From assembly GCA_019321725.1 (NCBI GenBank), contig CM033113.1:15438001-15502000 (forward strand): 64,000 nt of DNA, read 5' to 3'. Below are positions 59,444-64,000 of this stretch, in pieces. Every line of letters starts with the position of its first letter. Position 1 is the first letter of the stretch. This DNA comes from Paulownia fortunei (lineage: Eukaryota > Streptophyta > Magnoliopsida > Lamiales > Paulowniaceae). The notes beneath the pieces were generated by a model, which was given only the letters and a program-made list of their open reading frames with translations, had not been told where the DNA came from and did not search any database. A program made the position numbers and the translations under genes.

Positions 59444-61053
59444 TGCTACAACTTTAAGGTTGCAAACCCAAGTGCAGGTTGTAGTAAATAATAAATTTCT
59501 CGTGAGTCCGAGGTCGATCCACAGGAAAGTTGTTTGAAGAATTCAAGTTTATATTTCTAAAAAGATGGAGTTTATGTGAATCAAAATATATGAACAATTA
59601 ATGTATGATGTAACTAAAGAAAAATCGAAGTAATAAAAGTACTGAGGATTAGGGATCCACTCTTGAATTTTGGATAAAGAAATGGTTATTTATTCTTTTT
59701 ACCTCTATTAATTGCCACAATTGGAATCCATACATAATGAAGGTTTCAATGGGAATATATTATCAAGTAACTCATGCAATAGGTAATCATGATATTGTCT
59801 TACTATTACAAATTATCTCTTAACGCCAACACTTATTTATGGGATCAAGCATTTATGTACACCTTCGTCAACAACAAATCAAAGTTTCACATTAGTAGTC
59901 GGTGGGGTAAAACCGTACAATAAGCTAAATGAACCCAAGTATTTGTTGTGCCATTGGAGATACATAAATCAAGAATCACCACAAAACAAGTAGGGTTTAG
60001 ATCAAAAATAAAAATAATAATACAACATACTTAAATAATTTCTACCCTTATAACCATTTCTCTTCCTCCATCAAGAGATTCACCCTTTTTCCTCAACAAA
60101 ATGAAATTTAGAAAGACATAATAAAAGTAACAAAGACTAAAAGTATAAGAGAAACTAGAGAATGCATTTCTATTACTACTAGAAAACTTACAATACTAGA
60201 AAACATACAAACTAGATAACTTAGCCTAAAGAAACCCTCTACCCCCCTCCTCTTACAAGCTTAATACATGGCCTATTTATAGTACTTGGAGTAAGCTAGA
60301 AGCCAAACAAATAATGGAGGGATTAATCAAGTGGTATGCTAGTTGCCAAGAGTTGGTAAGTTGTTACACAAATTTCTCATCCACTGAATTGAATTATATT
60401 TTTCGGTTAGATACAGCCCGATTTTGAAGATACATGAAGAATAAAAATTGTAGATCTTTCAGCACTGATATATTTTCATATATCTTTTGTCAAATTTGGC
60501 GATCGGATGAAGGAGATATGTTCAAATCACCGAGTCATGTCCAAGAGCCGCCCTGCAATATCAGCAACAACTTGCAGCCTATGGTTTTACCATTTTGACA
60601 CATTTTCACACTATCTTGTCTTCAGAAAACTTGTTTATTTACCTCTTGGATATAACATATCCTAATTTCAGACCAAAATAAGTTTGGGCTCAAGATATAT
60701 AACCGAATTGGTAAAATAAGTCAATACTGGGCTGAATTCTGATCCGAATTTTGGTGATCCATTTTGTGTAATTACTTGGACGAATTTTATGCTATCATCA
60801 AGAATGAATTGGGCTGAGCCTCCAACATAAAAATTGTACCTCTATCTCTTAGCTTTCAAATGAAATATTCTTCAGGTCCATAGAGCTTTTGATCATGAAG
60901 TTATGCTCAAATTATAAAACTGCACAAGTCTGGAAACATGCTTCAATTTATTCCCTAACACAAAACATTAATAAAACAATAATATTAACAAGAATAAAGC
61001 AAGAAAAGTATAAAGGATTTGATATAAAAATATGTCAAAATATGCACTTATCA
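59444..61053 (-). repeat. 3' LTR of the LOG-carrying Athila element
   Basis: 1610 bases, TGATAAGTGC..TGTAGCA on the minus strand. It is closely similar to 43308-44911 and 47868-49521. It lacks the 37-base duplication of the latter. Confidence 0.9.
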
Positions 61054-62640
61054 AATTCCCCCACACTTAACCCTTGCTTGTCCTCGAGCAAGTTTAAAAC
61101 AAACATAAACTAATCCACTTTCGTAGGAAATGACGATTGCATTTAGCATATGTAACAAGCCTTTAAACCCCTAGGTGGCCCATAGAAGAGAGTTGTAGTC
61201 TCATGAAGGTTTCCAGCAGTGATACCTACAAACACCTATAATAACTATCTTCCAACTTTTATTCTCATGAAGCAACAAATTAATATGGAAATAAAATCAA
61301 ACAAGTGTTGAGTTTAACTCTTAGTCATTCAGAAATCAATACATTTCCACAATAATCATACTCAAGTGTGTGTGTGGACAGTTAATGTCAATAGTGATGA
61401 AACTATGCATGTTTCAAATAAGTGAATTCTCATAAAACCTTACAAAAACCATCACCCAATCTCTAATAGAAAAGTTAAACATCATAGCCTCTTCCTTTGG
61501 TGCAAATCTCCACTACACTGAAGGCACCACGCGAAATCAAAAGGTCTTCAACAATGATTGTAATGGGGCCAAAGGGTGGTGATGTAGCTAAGAAATAAAA
61601 GGATAGAATGCAACAAAGGTTCTAAAAACTTCATGGAATTAGAGATATAAAATTTATCGATAAAGAATTTTCCAACTCCACAAATTTCACACTAGAGTCT
61701 ATTGCTATTGAATTGGACCCCTCTTATTCATCTTGCAACATCTCATTTTTAGTTGCAACTTGTAGCACTTTGCAACTTTTTTTTTATAGAGAAACTCTCC
61801 CACACTTATCTTCTATTCCAACCTGAATTTCTTTTGTAAGTTCAAGCTGTCAATTGAATGTCTCTTAAACTCCAATCATTTTTAGAACAAGGGTTGGATA
61901 ATAGTGTATTTAGGCTAGGTAAAAAGATATGGTTACAAAAAAAAATATTTATTTATTGTAATGCTCAAAGTGGTTTACTAGGAGGATGTTTTCTTGAAAC
62001 ATCATATAGGGAACAAGTAGATTAGGCAATGGTACTAGAAAGCCTAATACCTTAATTATTTTTCTAGTGGTGCACTATCAGTCGTTCGCCTCGACAGACC
62101 AAAAGTAAAAGTTCTAATACTCAACCCCTACATGTTGAAAATTCAAGTGATGATTAGAGCAAGGGCATAAGAACTATCTATTTTGACATGATTGTCTTCA
62201 CACTAAATAACATAACTATTTGTGCAAAATAAAATTTGAGTATAATTATCGCAAAAATATATTAACCAAATAACAACATCAAAGTCCAAAACAACACCCA
62301 TCATCAATCAAACCATATTATTCATGCTTAATTTTAATCATTGAAGTTGGAAGAACCTATACGACTCAAAAAAAATAATTGATAATTCACAAACATTTGT
62401 TAAAAACTTTACAAACCTGTCATGTTATGCAAAAAAATAGGGATGCGTCTCAAGAGTGTTACAATTACCCTTTACTCAGCCACCTTTTTTTTTCATGCTT
62501 TTAACGAACCCATAAAAAAACACGCTTGATTTATATATATATTTTTTATACTAGAAAAACACATATTGAATATACAAGTCATGATATTAATTATCCCTCC
62601 CCCAACCTAATTGAGACATTGTCCCCAATGTCAAAAATAG
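61054..62640 (-). other. Polypurine tract and 3' spacer of the LOG-carrying Athila element
   Basis: The tract ttccccctta-type complement at 61055-61075 reads TTAAGTGTGGGGGAA on the minus strand. The tail to about 61128 is shared with 47785-47867. Further up is non-coding spacer ending in the minus-strand motif acattggggacaatgtctca with a G-rich run (62580-62630), the usual mark just after the last ORF in Athila-type elements. Confidence 0.75.
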
Positions 62641-62749
62641 AAAAGTAGAGTTTGAAAGATATCACCTGAAATGCGGCTAATAAAGCTGAAACAACAACAA
62701 CAACAAAAAAAAAACACATACTATTAGATAAAATCATTAACAATAAGTA

Positions 62750-63403
62750 TCACAGACTGAGAGTCAATTTCAATTTGCATTTTCGACCATTGTTCCTGTT
62801 GGACCAATCCACATTGGCCAAGGTTGGATCAGGTTTTGGCACATATGCTAGAAGTTGATCAATTAGCTGGTCAGGTGTCGGAGCAGAAATGATGATTCTA
62901 CTCGCAGAAGTTGAAATAAAATCTTTTTTCACAGCATGATCTACAAAAGATAGCAAACCATCATAAAAACCATTAACATTAAGAATACCTATAGGTTTTT
63001 GGTGAATGTTGAGTTGTGCCCAAGAGACAATTTGGAATAATTCCTCTAGTGTATCAAAACCGCCAGGTAGAATGATGAATGCATCCGCATTGTTTAACAT
63101 GTTAGGCATTCTGTCCTGAATATGTGACACTTTTAGCTCATCTCCAATGGTCATACCTGTGATATTCTGTACTGTTAAAAATTTTGGGATAACTCCCAGA
63201 ACTTTGACACCTCCTACATAAGCAGAAATAGCAACACTCCCCATTAATCCCAAACTGCCTCCACCATACACTAAATGAATTTTTCTTTGTGCTAAAGTTC
63301 TACCAAGGTTATTGGCTGCCCCTATAAACTCACCATTTTTTCCTAGATTGGATCCACAAAAAACACAAATGGAATTAAATTTGCGAGTTGAAGAAACTTC
63401 CAT
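62750..63403 (-). CDS. LOG-family cytokinin riboside 5'-monophosphate phosphoribohydrolase, intronless copy
   Basis: LOG enzymes release active cytokinin bases from their nucleotides in the cytosol. The frame is complete: 217 residues, the usual plant LOG length, from an ATG in good context (aaaaATGG) to TGA or equivalent. Family marks are ICVFCGSNLGKN (residues 12-23), LVYGGGSLGLMG (44-55), VLGVIPKFL, NADAFIILPGGFDTLEELFQ, WAQLNIHQKPIG and LNVNGFYDGLLSF. Two places differ from active LOGs. The PGGxGTxxE loop reads PGGFDTLEE, so its second conserved Gly is Asp, and the HxRK region reads QDRM, keeping the Arg. Plant LOG genes normally have several introns and this has none, as for a retrocopy. 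It lies in the same direction as the surrounding Athila element, about 110 bases before its signpost motif. Activity is uncertain. Confidence 0.85.
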   Translation of the reverse strand: MEVSSTRKFNSICVFCGSNLGKNGEFIGAANNLGRTLAQRKIHLVYGGGSLGLMGSVAISAYVGGVKVLGVIPKFLTVQNITGMTIGDELKVSHIQDRMPNMLNNADAFIILPGGFDTLEELFQIVSWAQLNIHQKPIGILNVNGFYDGLLSFVDHAVKKDFISTSASRIIISAPTPDQLIDQLLAYVPKPDPTLANVDWSNRNNGRKCKLKLTLSL

Positions 63404-63635
63404 TTTTTTTTTCTTTTGAAAATAAGTTGTGCAAAAATAGAGTGAGTACGGTGATATTTATTGAGGTGTGAACAGGGAATGCATTTATTGCATGTCTTTT
63501 TCTTTTGTCAAAAAGGTTGAAAATAGAGACACATACGAAATTTAAAAATTACCTACTAACACGTGTATGTACATGTAGTTGTGATTGTGGCTCACATCTT
63601 CCTCTGGTTTTACGTCCAGTAATGGCTTAAACGCC
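63404..63635 (-). other. Upstream region of the LOG copy
   Basis: AT-rich with a pyrimidine/purine run (63404-63417) next to the start codon. No promoter element is certain. Confidence 0.4.
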
Positions 63636-63998
63636 CTATATGGGTCGAGGATATGCTTCCCATCCAGTTTTCTTATAAACTGGCAAACAAGGTCTTTTAA
63701 TGTCAGATTCCAAGACTATAAAGCTCATATTCATTTCGAAAATGATCCCATAAATTAAGAGAATTGCACGTTGTACCAATCCACATGAATGCATCTCAAG
63801 AGTCAATATAATATGATCTAAAGACTCCTTACTCAGTCCATCTATAATGAATTTAAGTTTATCTTCTCGATTTTTAGAGACCATTTCTAAAGAACGACAC
63901 TTTGTGTTGCAAGTCCATCTAGCACAAATATGACAAACTTTCATTTTTTTCGCCCTTCGTTTTTTTGAATATGCTTTTACCAAAACCAGACATGTATC
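63636..63998 (-). CDS. Unrecognised basic, cysteine-rich ORF, open at the window edge
   Basis: The minus-strand frame is open from the right edge of the window to a stop at 63636. The first ATG inside lies near 63944, but the true start may be outside. It shows a basic run (SKKRRAKKMK) and then a cysteine cluster CHICARWTCNTKC (C-x2-C-x4-C-x3-C), which could bind zinc. A charged helix-like region (NREDKLKFIIDGLSKESLDH) and a less ordered tail follow. I do not recognise the family. It lies 230 bases upstream of the LOG copy in the same direction, so it may belong to the same element or to a second captured gene fragment. Confidence 0.45.
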   Translation of the reverse strand, partial: DTCLVLVKAYSKKRRAKKMKVCHICARWTCNTKCRSLEMVSKNREDKLKFIIDGLSKESLDHIILTLEMHSCGLVQRAILLIYGIIFEMNMSFIVLESDIKRPCLPVYKKTGWEAYPRPI

Positions 63999-64000
63999 TA

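Larger units (their letters stand above)
59444..64000 (-). mobile_element. Athila-type element carrying a LOG gene, 5' part beyond window
   Basis: Reading the minus strand from the LTR upward gives the 3' LTR (61053 down to 59444) and polypurine tract (61055-61069). A shared tail, a 1.5-kb spacer and the Athila signpost motif (62585-62630) follow. Then come a complete LOG-family gene and an unrecognised ORF reaching the window edge. The expected TSD on this side is GTGTG (59439-59443). No reverse transcriptase or integrase is seen in the visible part. The 5' LTR, primer site and any gag should lie beyond 64000. Confidence 0.7.

Noticed and set aside
62700..62720. Possible poly(A) tail after the LOG retrocopy
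   Set aside because: The A run is on the plus strand, so on the LOG strand it is poly(T). It is not a relic of the LOG mRNA tail.

Overview
This window is nuclear DNA from a flowering plant, most likely a dicot. It is AT-rich and dominated by plant LTR retrotransposons. The two clear host genes are an almost intronless pentatricopeptide-repeat (PPR) gene and a ten-exon mitochondrial external NAD(P)H dehydrogenase gene. The species cannot be named from the sequence alone.

Layout. 1-13.5 kb: decayed Athila-type Ty3/gypsy elements, one inserted in the RNase H/integrase region of another, followed by more diverged LTRs and an env-position ORF remnant. 13.5-17 kb: a broken Mutator-like (MULE) transposase followed by a plant-mobile-domain-like (PMD) remnant. 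17-19.2 kb: very AT-rich spacer. 19.2-27.9 kb: the gene island, with the PPR gene on + and the NDB2-type dehydrogenase on -, arranged convergently. 29.1-35.6 kb: a degenerate Ty1/copia element on the minus strand. 36.7-39.9 kb: a gypsy-type solo LTR with a perfect 5-bp target-site duplication (TSD). 39.96-64 kb: a deep stack of nested insertions. A copia element (LTR from 39960) was hit in its LTR by a second gypsy-type LTR (41091-50102), which carries a young Athila element (43308-49521). The leader of the same copia holds a solo LTR of its own family (52096-54314), and its gag is cut at 54784 by another family member. The gag of that member is cut at 58251 by a third gypsy-type LTR, which is itself cut at 59444 by a minus-strand Athila element.

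Main points of interest. The minus-strand Athila element has its 3' LTR, polypurine tract and 3' spacer in order. It then carries, in the same orientation, a complete intronless 217-residue LOG-family gene (cytokinin riboside 5'-monophosphate phosphoribohydrolase type) where such elements normally hold integrase or env-like sequence. This looks like capture of a hormone-activation gene by a retrotransposon. The captured copy has a changed active-site loop (PGGFDTLEE instead of PGGxGTxxE). The plus-strand Athila element is the opposite case: it keeps gag and protease but has lost reverse transcriptase, RNase H and integrase, yet it has nearly identical LTRs and an intact TSD, so it was probably moved by enzymes supplied by a relative.

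The two host genes both belong to organelle biology: the PPR protein is probably an organellar RNA-binding protein, and the NDB2-type enzyme oxidises NADH on the outer face of the inner mitochondrial membrane. Nothing in the sequence shows that they are co-regulated. No CRISPR, tRNA or rRNA genes were seen.
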